From positions 73,590 through 137,589 of the forward strand of contig NZ_FQUK01000001.1 of the NCBI RefSeq assembly GCF_900129205.1: a DNA stretch of 64,000 bases, read 5' to 3'. Positions 19,673 to 29,045 of this stretch are shown one piece after another (the stretch's first letter is position 1; the number at the start of each line of letters is the position of its first letter). This DNA comes from Thermomonas hydrothermalis. Its GTDB lineage: Bacteria; Pseudomonadota; Gammaproteobacteria; Xanthomonadales; Xanthomonadaceae. The position numbers and the translations under genes were made by a program. A model generated the notes under the pieces. It was given only the letters and a program-made list of their open reading frames with translations. It did no database searches and was not told the DNA's origin.

Positions 19673-20599
19673 TCACTTCCCCGCAGGAAGGGTGCGCACC
19701 GGCAACGGGACGTTGCACAGGTCGATGTGGCCGGCGGGCTGGGTGTAGAAATCGTCCACCCGGTTGCGGCGTGCCTCGGTGGCGTCGATGAACGCCTGGC
19801 TGTCGGTGCGCAGCAGTTGCAGCCGGGTGCGCTGCGCCTCGGGGACATCGCGGGCCAGTCTGATCGAGGTGATCGGCGTGCGCTGCGCCGGGTCGGTGTA
19901 GAAGCCCATCGGGGCCGGCCCGCGCGGGATCGTGCTCAGAAGTTCCATGCCCTGCACCACGCGGCCGACGACGGTGAGTTGATGATCGAGGGCACGCGGT
20001 GCCTGGCCGATGACCACATACAGCTCGGCACCGGTGCTGCTGTCTGGCGGCGTGTTGCGGCCGGCACCGACCATGCCGTAGCAGTGGGCCAGCCAGACCT
20101 TGCCGGTGTTGGGGTCGCGTGCGGCGGGAAAGCCGTCCACGAAGCCGACCTGTGGTGCCCAGCCGTCCACGTCCGGCAGGCGGTCAAAGCGCACGCCCTG
20201 GTCGCTGCGGGTGAACTCGGCCGGCAGGTGCGGGCGTGCACCAGGCGGAAACGGCTTGGCCTTGGCCGGATCATCGGCGTCGGGGTCACCAAACTGGACC
20301 ACGAAGTTGTCTTGTGCGCGATAGATGGACAGCCCGTCCCAGAACCTGCCCCGGGCCAGGGCGCGGATATTGGCCACGTGTTCCGGCGCAAACGTCGGGG
20401 CCAGCTCGATCACCACACGCCCGGCGGGCAGCTCCATGTAGAGGGTGTTGTCCGGGTCGAGCTCGCGCCAGGCGCTGGCCGGTGCGGCGTCGATGATCTC
20501 CTGCGCCGACTTACGCTTGGGGGGGACTGCGCCCTCTGTGGCGTGCAGGTCGCAGGTCAGCAGGGCGAGCAGGGCGGTGGCAAGCAAGGTGGCGCGCAT
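19673..20599 (-). CDS. exported cyclophilin-type peptidyl-prolyl isomerase
   Basis: A 308-residue protein with a signal peptide ([20 protein letters not shown]) and a cyclophilin fold from about residue 50: [40 protein letters not shown], then [21 protein letters not shown] and [14 protein letters not shown]. The usual RV-QDFMIQGGDP-like region is recognisably changed to [16 protein letters not shown]-terminal extension of about 60 residues follows. The gene starts 50 nt after the PHB depolymerase stop on the same strand, so it may be co-transcribed. It probably acts as a periplasmic folding helper. Confidence 0.88.
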   Translation of the reverse strand: MRATLLATALLALLTCDLHATEGAVPPKRKSAQEIIDAAPASAWRELDPDNTLYMELPAGRVVIELAPTFAPEHVANIRALARGRFWDGLSIYRAQDNFVVQFGDPDADDPAKAKPFPPGARPHLPAEFTRSDQGVRFDRLPDVDGWAPQVGFVDGFPAARDPNTGKVWLAHCYGMVGAGRNTPPDSSTGAELYVVIGQAPRALDHQLTVVGRVVQGMELLSTIPRGPAPMGFYTDPAQRTPITSIRLARDVPEAQRTRLQLLRTDSQAFIDATEARRNRVDDFYTQPAGHIDLCNVPLPVRTLPAGK

Positions 20600-20649
20600 C
20601 GTCGGGCTCCGGTGGGCAGATGCCCAGCATAGCGCGGCGGATGGCGACC

Positions 20650-21951
20650 TCAGCGCTTGCGTGTGGGCTTGCTTTGCGTCGTCGTTGCGGCGGGTGCAGC
20701 TGTTGCCGTGCCGCGATGGGCGGCGATGAAGGCACGCACCTGCGGATAGACCTGGGTGCGCCAGCGACGGCCGCTGAAGATGCCGTAGTGTCCGGCGCCT
20801 TCGACGGTCAGATGCTGGCGATTGGCCTCGGGAATGCCGGTGCACAGGGCGTGCGCGGCGCGGGTCTGGCCCTGGCCGGAGATATCGTCCAGCGCGCCTT
20901 CGATGGTCAGCAGTGCGCTGTTGCGGATCTTTGCGGGATCGACACGCTCGCCGGCCACATCCCACAGTCCGCGTGGCAGCAGGTGCTCCTGAAACACGAT
21001 GCGGATGGTGTCCAGGTAGTACTCCGCCGGCATGTCCAGCACTGCGTTGTATTCGTCGTAGAACCGGCGGTGTGCCTGCGCATCTTCCAGATCGCCCTTG
21101 ACCAGGTTCTGGTAGAAGTCCCAGTGCGACATCAGGTGGCGTTCCGGGTTCATCGCCACAAAGCCCAGGTGTTGCAGAAAGCCGGGATACACGCGGCGGC
21201 CAGCACCGGGGTAGTGGGCCGGCACGGTGTGGATCAGGTTGTGTTCGAACCACCACAGTAGCTGCCGGGTGGCCAGGTTGTTGACCGCGGTCGGCGACTG
21301 CCGGGTGTCGATGGGGCCGCCCATCATGGTCAGCGAGCGCGGCACCGGTTCGCCACGCGCGGCCATCAGCGAGACGGCCGCCAGCACCGGCACGGTGGGC
21401 TGGCAGACGCTGATCACATGCAGGTCATCGGTGCCGATATGGCGGATGAAGTCCTGCACGTAGCCGATGTAGTCGTCGAGGGTGAAGGGGCCTTGGGCGG
21501 CCGGCACCATGCGCGCGTCGGTCCAGTCGGTGATGTAGACCTTGTGGTCGGCCAGTAGCGTGCGCACGGTGTCGCGCAGCAGTGTGGCGTGATGGCCGGA
21601 CAGCGGGGCCACCACCAGTACGGTGGGGTCGTCCTTCATCCGCGCCAGGCCGTCGGCCTGGTCATGGTAACGCTTGAAGCGCAGCAGTTGGCAGAACGGC
21701 TTTTCCAGCGCGACCCGCTCCACCACCGGCACGGGTACGCCTTCGACCTCGATTTGGTGAATGCCAAAGGCCGGTTTTTCGTAGTCCTTGCCCAACCGGT
21801 ACAGCAGCTCGAAGCCGGCGGCCATGCGGTGCGCGCCCGGCAGGGCGGCCAGCCAGCTGTCCTGCGCGGCGTACATCTTTGCGCTGGCTTCGGCCCAGTA
21901 GACATACGGGGCAAGGCTTGCCCGCCAGAGTTCATGCAGGTGGTAAAGCAT
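20650..21951 (-). CDS. phaZ: intracellular polyhydroxyalkanoate (PHB) depolymerase
   Basis: A 433-residue cytoplasmic PHB depolymerase. In place of a lipase Ser box it has a Cys nucleophile, C183 in [12 protein letters not shown], with D355 in EGALDDIS and H388 in EGAGHYG. To my knowledge these are the same positions as the Cys-Asp-His triad described for the Ralstonia eutropha enzyme, so activity is expected. There is no signal peptide. The start at 21951 ([15 protein letters not shown]) matches family N-termini. Function: breakdown of stored PHB. No PHA synthase or phasin gene lies in the window. The upstream region contains a 21-nt dyad (22001-22021) that may be an operator. Confidence 0.93.
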   Translation of the reverse strand: MLYHLHELWRASLAPYVYWAEASAKMYAAQDSWLAALPGAHRMAAGFELLYRLGKDYEKPAFGIHQIEVEGVPVPVVERVALEKPFCQLLRFKRYHDQADGLARMKDDPTVLVVAPLSGHHATLLRDTVRTLLADHKVYITDWTDARMVPAAQGPFTLDDYIGYVQDFIRHIGTDDLHVISVCQPTVPVLAAVSLMAARGEPVPRSLTMMGGPIDTRQSPTAVNNLATRQLLWWFEHNLIHTVPAHYPGAGRRVYPGFLQHLGFVAMNPERHLMSHWDFYQNLVKGDLEDAQAHRRFYDEYNAVLDMPAEYYLDTIRIVFQEHLLPRGLWDVAGERVDPAKIRNSALLTIEGALDDISGQGQTRAAHALCTGIPEANRQHLTVEGAGHYGIFSGRRWRTQVYPQVRAFIAAHRGTATAAPAATTTQSKPTRKR

Positions 21952-22000
21952 GGTGGGTCTTACCGTGACGCCCGATTTGCGGCACTGCAGCATACCGCCT

Positions 22001-22021
22001 TTGCAGCGCGGCATGCTGCAA
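22001..22021. promoter_or_regulatory. perfect TTGCAGC-N7-GCTGCAA dyad upstream of phaZ
   Basis: Half-sites TTGCAGC (22001-22007) and GCTGCAA (22015-22021) are perfect inverted copies 7 nt apart. A second, overlapping inverted pair, TGCAGCAT (21986-21993) with ATGCTGCA (22013-22020), extends the symmetry. The block lies about 50 nt upstream of the phaZ ATG, where a repressor would act. TGC-rich sites are reported for PHA regulators, but identity with them is only a guess. Confidence 0.4.
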
Positions 22022-22088
22022 CCGGACGGGGAACCCCTGACAGAGGTCGTTATGACGAATGGCACGTGTTGGCGTGCATATGGTGTTG

Positions 22089-22106
22089 TAGTGTACCAAC
22101 ACACTA
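22089..22106. promoter_or_regulatory. TAGTGT-N6-ACACTA dyad upstream of small gene
   Basis: Perfect 6-bp inverted repeat TAGTGT (22089-22094) and ACACTA (22101-22106) ending 15 nt before the ATG of the 64-residue gene and thus overlapping its likely promoter/leader. Spacing and symmetry suit a dimeric repressor. The regulator is unknown. Confidence 0.42.
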
Positions 22107-22121
22107 ACAATGGAGGTTCCT

Positions 22122-22316
22122 ATGAACATGCACCACACCACACCCGTGTCTGCCAGCCCCGAACGCCGCAAGGTGCCGCGTCACCCGGACGAGCATCGGG
22201 GGCGCCCGCTACGGGAGACGCCGCGCGAGTTCGGAATCGGCTATGGCCGCAGCAGCGGGTATGCCCGGGTTCGCAGTTACATCGACACGCCGATGGCGTT
22301 GTTTCGCTGCCGCTGA
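22122..22316 (+). CDS. small basic protein of unknown function
   Basis: A 64-residue, Arg-rich protein with no Lys-rich or membrane segment. It begins with a His/Thr/Pro-rich stretch (NMHHTTPVSASP), then a charged middle (ERRKVPRHPDEHRGRP), then a Gly/Ser/Tyr/Arg C-terminal part (EFGIGYGRSSGYARVRSY). The start at 22122 has GGAGG 5-6 nt upstream, a better site than any other in the region. A perfect dyad lies just before it. I recognise no domain. The clear ribosome-binding site and the regulated-looking upstream region support a real gene. It is divergent from phaZ and converges on the methyltransferase gene. Confidence 0.6.
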   Translation: MNMHHTTPVSASPERRKVPRHPDEHRGRPLRETPREFGIGYGRSSGYARVRSYIDTPMALFRCR

Positions 22317-22345
22317 ATGTCCGGCCTGTCAGGCCATCCTCGGGC

Positions 22346-22942
22346 TTAGACGTCGGGCAGTTCGAGGGCGGCCGCCTGGTCGGTCAGTCGCGGCGAGAGC
22401 CAGCAGTGCGAGCCGAGTGGGCGTAGCCCGATCGCGTGCAGCCGGCGGCGGTAAAACGCCGGGCTGCGCGCCTTGAACCCGTGCCGGTCGCCTTCGATGG
22501 CATCCGCGGAGGTGAACACTTCGATGAAGGCCACGCCGCCGCACAGGTCGGCCAGGGCGGGCAGGCCGCGATCGAGTTCACGGGTGTCGAGGTAGTGCAG
22601 CACATCACTGCACACCAGCAGGTCCACCGGCGGACAGGGGCGCAGCTGGGCGAAATCGCCGAAGCGGGCCAGGTGCAGGTTGCGCGTGCGACCGTAACGG
22701 GTCACCGCGTAGTGGCTGCTGTCAAAGCCAAGGTAGTGCGCCTGTGGGCGAAGTTTCAGCAGCGGCGCACGCCAGGCGCCTTCGCCGCAGCCGATGTCCA
22801 GCACGGTGCGGATTGGGCGTTCGAGATGGTATTCGGCGGTGGCCACCGCCAGCGCCACCTTGCGCGCCAGCCGCGCTGCGTGGCCGATGCCGGCGCGGCG
22901 ATACCAGCGGTCGAAGTAGGCGCGGTCGTAGAGCTTGGTCAT
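22346..22942 (-). CDS. class I SAM-dependent methyltransferase
   Basis: A 198-residue Rossmann-fold methyltransferase. Motif I is VLDIGCGEG (about residues 47-55), the acidic end of strand beta-2 is LGFDSS, and motif IV-like LLVCSDVLHYLD follows. The N-terminal YDRAYFDRWYR is typical of a small-molecule or unknown-substrate group. It is complete in length. A TAGAAT box ends 6 nt before the ATG and there is no Shine-Dalgarno, so the mRNA may be leaderless. Substrate unknown. Confidence 0.85.
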   Translation of the reverse strand: MTKLYDRAYFDRWYRRAGIGHAARLARKVALAVATAEYHLERPIRTVLDIGCGEGAWRAPLLKLRPQAHYLGFDSSHYAVTRYGRTRNLHLARFGDFAQLRPCPPVDLLVCSDVLHYLDTRELDRGLPALADLCGGVAFIEVFTSADAIEGDRHGFKARSPAFYRRRLHAIGLRPLGSHCWLSPRLTDQAAALELPDV

Positions 22943-22948
22943 CGTGGC

Positions 22949-22954
22949 ATTCTA
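22949..22954 (-). promoter_or_regulatory. -10 box for a possible leaderless mRNA (methyltransferase)
   Basis: TAGAAT on the minus strand, exactly 6 nt before the ATG at 22942. With the usual 6-7 nt from -10 to +1, transcription would begin at the A of ATG. No clear -35. Confidence 0.5.
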
Positions 22955-23013
22955 GGGTGCCGGCCCGGCCGTTTTGGCCTGGCGGATCGTGTACTCACAA
23001 CCCGGGACTTCAC

Positions 23014-23433
23014 ATGGCCTATCTGCTCACCAAGACGTTCCACCTGGTGTTTGTCATCGCCTGGATGGCGGCGGTGTTCTATCTGCCGCGGATCCTGGTC
23101 AATCTGGCCGAAGTGGGCGATGCGCCTGCCGTGCGCGAGCGCCTGCTGCTGATGGGGCGCCGGCTGTACCGCTTTGGCCACGTGATGTTTGGCATCGCCT
23201 TCGTGCTGGGGCTGGCACTGTGGCTGCACTTCCACATCAGCGGCGGCTGGTTGCACGCCAAGCTGGCGCTGGTCGCCCTGCTGCTGGTGCATTTCGTGGT
23301 CACCGGGCGCTTGCTCAAAGGCAACGGCAACGGTCGGCCACTGCCTTCTGCCAACGCCTTGCGCTGGTTCAACGAACTGCCGCTGCCGCTGCTGGTGATG
23401 GTGGTCTGGCTGGTGCTGGCCAAGCCGTTCTGA
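23014..23433 (+). CDS. hemJ: protoporphyrinogen oxidase HemJ (CopD-like membrane protein)
   Basis: A 139-residue membrane protein with four hydrophobic helices. Conserved HemJ residues are visible: the N-terminal His in KTFHLVFVIAWMAAVFYLPR, the pair RRLYRFGH, SGGWLHAKLALV, and the C-terminal RWFNELP and VLAKPF. HemJ is the membrane-bound enzyme for the protoporphyrinogen IX to protoporphyrin IX step in bacteria lacking HemG or HemY. Length is normal. The ribosome-binding site is weak (GGGACTTCAC). It converges on the alkaline phosphatase gene, and no other haem gene is in the window. Confidence 0.85.
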   Translation: MAYLLTKTFHLVFVIAWMAAVFYLPRILVNLAEVGDAPAVRERLLLMGRRLYRFGHVMFGIAFVLGLALWLHFHISGGWLHAKLALVALLLVHFVVTGRLLKGNGNGRPLPSANALRWFNELPLPLLVMVVWLVLAKPF

Positions 23434-23464
23434 ATGGTCTGACGGAACGGCGTGAGCAGCGGGC

Positions 23465-25192
23465 TCAGCGGGCGGGCGCAGGCGGCGTGGCAAAGGCGCC
23501 GGGGGTGGGCAGCGTCACCGGTACGCCGTTGCCGTCGCACAGCCCCTTCGCGCACAGCGCCTGACGCAGGCGCGGGGTGGCCTGCAGCAGGATGTGGTAG
23601 ATCGCGTTCTGCTCCAGCGAGCCGCGCACCGCGCTGCTACCAGGGCCGCGTGCCCAGATGCCGACATCGTCGCCGCCGTGGGTTTCTGCCCGGGTCGGGA
23701 CGAGGGCTTCCTGCATGTAATCGGGGTCTTCGGTGTCGACGTTGGTGAGGTCCGGGCGGCCATTGCGGGCGGCGCGGACGTCCTCGGCGTTGTGTTCGAA
23801 GCGCTTGGGGCCTTCCGGCTGGCGGGCGCTGGCGCCGACGTAGCCTGGGCCGTTGGCGTAGCTCAGGGTGGTGTAGGGCAGCCCGGTGGCGTCCCGCGCC
23901 AGCTGGTGCGGGTCGCTGTCCTCGCCGCTGCCGCCCCGGACTTTGCCCAGCACCGGGTTGCCGCGCGCCGGATAGCCGGCAAAGCTGAGCGTGTGCGCAT
24001 GATCGGCGGTGACCAGGATCAGCGTGTCCTGCGATGAGGTCATCTCGGTGGCCACCCGAACCGCGTCGGAGAAGGCGATGGTCTCGTCCAGCGCGCGGTA
24101 GGCGTTGCCGGCGTGGTGGGCATGATCGATGCGGCCACCTTCCACCAGCAGGACATATCCATTGGGGTTACGCGCCAGCCGGGTGATGGCGGCGCGGGTC
24201 ATCTCCGCCAATGAGGGCTCGCCAGCGCGGTCGTGCGGGCGGTCGTGCTCGAAGTGCATGTGGTCGGGTTCGAACAGTCCCAGCAGCGGCCGGTCATCCG
24301 CTGCCGCACGCAGTTGCGCCGCGTTCCAGACATACACGCCGCCCGGATGGCGCTGCTGCCATTCGGCGATCAGGTCGCGGCCGTCCAGCCGGGCACCGAC
24401 CTTGTCGTCGTATTCGGGGTCGCGCTGACTGACCGGCATCAGGTTGCTGCGGCCGCCGCCCATCAGCACGTCCGGGCCGCGGCCGTAGGGGGTTTCGATC
24501 ATCTGCCGGGCAATGTCGATGCAGCCCTCGGCCTGCGCTTCGGGTGGCAGGTCGGCATCGCTCTCCCAGTTGCGGTCGGCGCTGTGGCTGTAGGTGGCCG
24601 CCGGGGTGGCGTGAGTGACCCGGGTGGTGGTGACCACGCCGGTGGCCATGCCGGCGGAAGCGGCCAGTTCCCATAGGGTCAGCAGCGGCGTGGCCAAGGC
24701 GGCCTTGCAGTCCCCGCGTGCGGCGTCCTGGCCGATGCTGAGCACGCCGATCCGGGTCTTGGCGCCGGTGGCGATGGCGCTCATGGTGCCGGCTGAGTCT
24801 GGCGTCTGTGAGTTGGTGTTGTAGGTCTTGCTGAGGCCGGTGGCGGGGAAGCCCTCCCAGGCCAGCCGGTTTTCCTCGCCGCTGCCGCCCTTGCGCTGAC
24901 CTTCCAGGATGCGTGCGGCGGTCACCGTGGCAATGCTCATGCCGTCGCCGAGAAAGACGATCACGTTGCGGGCGCGGCCCTGCATGGCGCCGCGCTCAGC
25001 CGCCTGGGCGGCGCCGTCGCGATACCACCAGGCCGGGGTTTCACCCTGCGGGCGGGCGATGGCGGGCACGTCCACGTGCACGGCCATCGAGGGCGGCGGG
25101 ACGGGAGGGGTGGGCGGAGTGCCGGCACAGGCGGCCAACAGCAGGCCATAGGCGAGCGGCAGCAGACGGACGGGGGTATGCGGATTGTTCAT
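23465..25192 (-). CDS. alkaline phosphatase (PhoA superfamily) lipoprotein
   Basis: A 575-residue alkaline phosphatase. The N-terminus is a lipoprotein signal with lipobox LLLAAC (lipidated Cys22), then a Pro/Thr linker. FLGDGMS holds the first metal-binding Asp (D83), and the nucleophile Ser is S133 in PDSAGTMSAIATG. Downstream metal ligands are in GGRIDHAHH and TADHAHT. It is thus complete for phosphomonoester hydrolysis at the cell surface or in the periplasm. A GATAAT box lies 6 nt before the ATG, without a Shine-Dalgarno, so a leaderless mRNA is possible. No Pho box was recognised, so phosphate control is unproven. Confidence 0.92.
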   Translation of the reverse strand: MNNPHTPVRLLPLAYGLLLAACAGTPPTPPVPPPSMAVHVDVPAIARPQGETPAWWYRDGAAQAAERGAMQGRARNVIVFLGDGMSIATVTAARILEGQRKGGSGEENRLAWEGFPATGLSKTYNTNSQTPDSAGTMSAIATGAKTRIGVLSIGQDAARGDCKAALATPLLTLWELAASAGMATGVVTTTRVTHATPAATYSHSADRNWESDADLPPEAQAEGCIDIARQMIETPYGRGPDVLMGGGRSNLMPVSQRDPEYDDKVGARLDGRDLIAEWQQRHPGGVYVWNAAQLRAAADDRPLLGLFEPDHMHFEHDRPHDRAGEPSLAEMTRAAITRLARNPNGYVLLVEGGRIDHAHHAGNAYRALDETIAFSDAVRVATEMTSSQDTLILVTADHAHTLSFAGYPARGNPVLGKVRGGSGEDSDPHQLARDATGLPYTTLSYANGPGYVGASARQPEGPKRFEHNAEDVRAARNGRPDLTNVDTEDPDYMQEALVPTRAETHGGDDVGIWARGPGSSAVRGSLEQNAIYHILLQATPRLRQALCAKGLCDGNGVPVTLPTPGAFATPPAPAR

Positions 25193-25198
25193 CTCGCC

Positions 25199-25204
25199 AT
25201 TATC
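25199..25204 (-). promoter_or_regulatory. -10 box for a possible leaderless mRNA (alkaline phosphatase)
   Basis: GATAAT on the minus strand, 6 nt before the ATG at 25192. No -35 is obvious. Confidence 0.45.
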
Positions 25205-25304
25205 ACGGGTTGGGATGACGATTGCATGGCGGCGCAGATTTCAACTGCCTTGGTCGGCCAAGGTCAGGTATCGTGGCGGCCTGCCCGATGTCCGGATGGT
25301 TCGC

Positions 25305-26642
25305 ATGTTCGACTGGTGGTTTCGCATCAAGTTCTGGAAGCGCGTATTGCTCGGGTTCGTGCTGGGCACGCTGGCTGGCTGGGCGTTCGGCAAGGACGCC
25401 GAGGTGTGGTTTGGCCCCATCGGCGATCTCTACGTCACCCTGATCTCGATGATCGCCGTGCCGCTGGTGTTCTTCGCGGTGATCAACGCCGTGGCGTCGC
25501 TGAGTGGACAGAAATCGATTGCCGCGCTGGCCGGTCGTACTTTCCTGTGGTTTGCCCTGACGGCGGTACTGGCGGTGGGCGTGGGCTTGCTGTTCGGCTG
25601 GCTGATCCAGCCGGGGGCGGGCGTCGGGCATCTGGTGGTGGCCTCCGACTACGTTCCGCGAACCGTGCCGGGCCCACTGGACATGCTGCTGAACCTGGTG
25701 CCCTCAAATCCATTCCAGGCACTGGGCGGTGCGGCCACCGCCAAGCTGGCCGATGGCACCAAGGTGCTGGTGCCGCGCAGTGGTACGGTGTTGCAGGTGA
25801 TCTTCTTCGCCGGCCTGGTCGGCTTCGCGATGGTCAAGCTGGGCGACAAGGTCGCCGGCGTGCGCACGCTGGTGGGCGAAGCCAGCGTGCTGATGATCCA
25901 GGTCACCCGCTACGTGCTGGAGTTCACCCCGCTGGGCACGTTCGGCCTGATTGCTGCGCTGGTCGGTGGCTATGGTTTCGAGCAACTGCGCCCGCTGTTG
26001 AGCTTCGTGGTGGCGCTGTACCTGGCTTGCGCCTTCCATATCGTGGTGGTGTACAGCGGCTTGCTGCTGGCACATGGCCTGAATCCGCTGAAGTTCTTCC
26101 GTGGCGCTGCGCCTGCGATGGAGGTGGCGTTTGTGGCGTCCAGCAGCTTCGCCGCATTGCCGGTTTCGCTGCGCAGTGCCACCCACAACCTGGGGGTGGA
26201 TCGGGACTATGCCGGGTTTGCGGTGCCGCTGGGGGCGACCATCAAGATGGACGGCTGCGGTGCCATCTATCCGGCACTGGCGGCGGTGTTCATCTCGCAA
26301 TACGCCGGTATCGAGCTGTCGCTGACGCAGTATCTGATCATCGCCCTGGCCTCGGTGCTGGGCAGCTTCGGCACCGCCGGGGTGCCGGGCACGGCGGTGA
26401 TCATGGCCACCGTGGTGCTCTCCGCGGCCGGGCTGCCGTTGGAGACCATCGGGTACCTCTATGCCATCGACCGGGTGCTGGACATGATGCGGACCATGAC
26501 CAACGTCACCGGCCAGGTCCTGGTGCCGGTGCTGGTGGCGCGCGAGACCGGTCTGCTGGATCGCCGGGTGTACGAGGCAGCCGTGAGCAATGTCGGGGTG
26601 CCGGCAGGGGATGCGGCCGAGCCGGTGTCGGGGAAAGAGTGA
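25305..26642 (+). CDS. dicarboxylate/amino acid:cation symporter (DAACS, GltP/DctA family)
   Basis: A 445-residue transporter of the glutamate/dicarboxylate:proton or sodium symporter family. Hallmarks are the first helix WKRVLLGFVLGTLAGW, the Ser-rich re-entrant loop (VAFVASSSFAALPVS), the MDGCGAIYP segment in place of the usual MDGTA, GSFGTAGVPGTAVIM, and DRVLDMMRTMTNVTGQ with the substrate-binding Asp and Asn. There are about eight membrane helices. I chose ATG 25305 because MFDWWFRIKFWKRV fits the family start; ATG 25296 is three codons upstream. It could import C4-dicarboxylates or glutamate/aspartate. It is divergent from alkaline phosphatase. Confidence 0.9.
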   Translation: MFDWWFRIKFWKRVLLGFVLGTLAGWAFGKDAEVWFGPIGDLYVTLISMIAVPLVFFAVINAVASLSGQKSIAALAGRTFLWFALTAVLAVGVGLLFGWLIQPGAGVGHLVVASDYVPRTVPGPLDMLLNLVPSNPFQALGGAATAKLADGTKVLVPRSGTVLQVIFFAGLVGFAMVKLGDKVAGVRTLVGEASVLMIQVTRYVLEFTPLGTFGLIAALVGGYGFEQLRPLLSFVVALYLACAFHIVVVYSGLLLAHGLNPLKFFRGAAPAMEVAFVASSSFAALPVSLRSATHNLGVDRDYAGFAVPLGATIKMDGCGAIYPALAAVFISQYAGIELSLTQYLIIALASVLGSFGTAGVPGTAVIMATVVLSAAGLPLETIGYLYAIDRVLDMMRTMTNVTGQVLVPVLVARETGLLDRRVYEAAVSNVGVPAGDAAEPVSGKE

Positions 26643-26692
26643 TACAGATGATGATCAAGCCATCGCCTGTTGCAGCCGTTAATCTAGGCACG

Positions 26693-27460
26693 ATGAGTGA
26701 CTTGCCCGCCCCTCCGAATTCCGACGTGGCCGACCTGGAAGGCTACTACGACCGGTTCTACGTCCATGATGCGGGCGAGATCCGCCACCATCTGCAGCGG
26801 CTGGCGGCCGAGCGCAGCGCCCTGATCGTGCGGCCGGACGATACCGCCACGGCGCTTCCGACCATTCTGCTGAAGGCCGATGCCGGCGGATTCCTGATTG
26901 ACGTGCCAGCCAGCCCGGCGGTCCAGCAGGCTTGGCTTGCCGCCCCGCTGCTGCGTTTTTCGGGCAGTCTGGACCGTGCCGCCCTGCGGTTTTCCTGCGG
27001 GCCGGCGCGCCCGGAGATCTTCGAGGATCGGCCGGCGTTCCGGCTGCCACTGCCGGAACGGATGTTGTATCTGCAGCGGCGCGAGTTCATCCGGCGCGAG
27101 CCGCCATTGGGCACCCTGATCTGCCGGCTGCCGGTGGATGAGGGGGCGTGCGAGGTGGATGCCACCATCCGCGACATTGGGGGCGGCGGTCTGGCGGTGC
27201 TGACGACCAAATCGGTGATCCGGCTGACGGTGGGGGATCTGCTGCGCGGCTGCCGTCTTGACCTGCCCGAGCTGGGCGAGGTCGAAGTCAATCTGTTGGT
27301 GCGGCATGTGCTGGCGCGCAGCCACCTGAGGCCGGATCTCACCCAGGCCGGCTGCGAGTTCGTGGAGCTGAGCGCGGCCGCCCAGCGCAAACTGTTCCGC
27401 TACCTGTTGCAGCTGGATCGGGAATTGCTGGCGCGGCGGCGGCGAACCCTGCTGGAGTGA
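26693..27460 (+). CDS. PilZ-domain protein, flagellar-brake (YcgR) type
   Basis: A 255-residue protein with an N-terminal YcgR-like domain (about 15-120) and a PilZ domain (about 125-245). The first c-di-GMP motif RxxxR is present (R130-x3-R134 in QRREFIRRE). The second, D/N-x-S-x-x-G, reads DIGGGG (161-166), so the Ser is replaced by Gly163. Binding may be weakened or unchanged. In the family it links c-di-GMP to flagellar motor control; no flagellar operon is nearby, though an orphan rod-like gene lies 1.6 kb away. The start at 26693 has only TAGG upstream, with TAATCT 7 nt before the ATG; ATG 26648 is the alternative. Confidence 0.85.
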   Translation: MSDLPAPPNSDVADLEGYYDRFYVHDAGEIRHHLQRLAAERSALIVRPDDTATALPTILLKADAGGFLIDVPASPAVQQAWLAAPLLRFSGSLDRAALRFSCGPARPEIFEDRPAFRLPLPERMLYLQRREFIRREPPLGTLICRLPVDEGACEVDATIRDIGGGGLAVLTTKSVIRLTVGDLLRGCRLDLPELGEVEVNLLVRHVLARSHLRPDLTQAGCEFVELSAAAQRKLFRYLLQLDRELLARRRRTLLE

Positions 27461-27490
27461 GGCCGGCGCGCCGGCCCGGCTGGATGCGGG

Positions 27491-27496
27491 TAGAAT
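27491..27496 (+). promoter_or_regulatory. -10 box of purA
   Basis: TAGAAT in the context GGGTAGAATGCGC, of the same form as several other -10 boxes in this window. It would start a roughly 145-nt leader to purA that begins with the hairpin at 27503-27527. No good -35. Confidence 0.42.
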
Positions 27497-27502
27497 GCGC
27501 GA

Positions 27503-27527
27503 AAGCCGGGGCATGCCTCGGCTTTTT
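27503..27527 (+). terminator. terminator-shaped hairpin between PilZ gene and purA
   Basis: AAGCCGGGG (27503-27511) pairs with CCTCGGCTT (27516-27524, one G-U) around a 4-nt loop and runs into TTTTT. It can end the pilZ transcript, or, if the TAGAAT box upstream is used, act as an early attenuator in the purA leader. Confidence 0.6.
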
Positions 27528-27633
27528 CCGTGTCTGGCGCGTTCGCCTGCCGCGGGTGGCCCCGATGGCTGCCCGCCGAATGGCGGTGAATGTGCCGGCG
27601 CATCCATCCCGCGGCCCCGATGGCCGCACGTAG

Positions 27634-28941
<1,308 letters not shown>

Positions 28942-28950
28942 TCCCGGCAC

Positions 28951-28972
28951 GAGCGCCGGTTAACCGGTGCTC
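28951..28972. repeat. inverted repeat after purA
   Basis: GAGCGCCGG-TTAA-CCGGTGCTC, a 9-bp stem with one G-U pair, 10 nt after the purA stop. Together with the next hairpin it fills the gap before the convergent rod-like gene. It has no T-run, so it is a structural or Rho-assisted stop at best. Confidence 0.45.
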
Positions 28973-29001
28973 GGCAAGGTCTGAACACGGCTGAAGCCGG
29001 C

Positions 29002-29030
29002 GGGAATCTCCGACCTGTGCGGAGATTCCC
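29002..29030. terminator. long stem between convergent purA and rod-like gene
   Basis: An 11-bp perfect stem (29002-29012 with 29020-29030) with a 7-nt loop; an outer 5-bp CCGGC/GCCGG pair extends it beyond a 2-nt bulge. No T-run. Position between convergent stops suggests transcript termination or stabilisation in both directions. Confidence 0.5.
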
Positions 29031-29045
29031 ACGCCGGGCGGACGC

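Noticed and set aside
27461..27476. Perfect 16-bp palindrome GGCCGGCGCGCCGGCC directly after the PilZ gene
   Set aside because: Striking, but made only of G and C in a GC-rich genome and without a T-run or loop; more likely chance or part of a weak stop signal than a regulator site.
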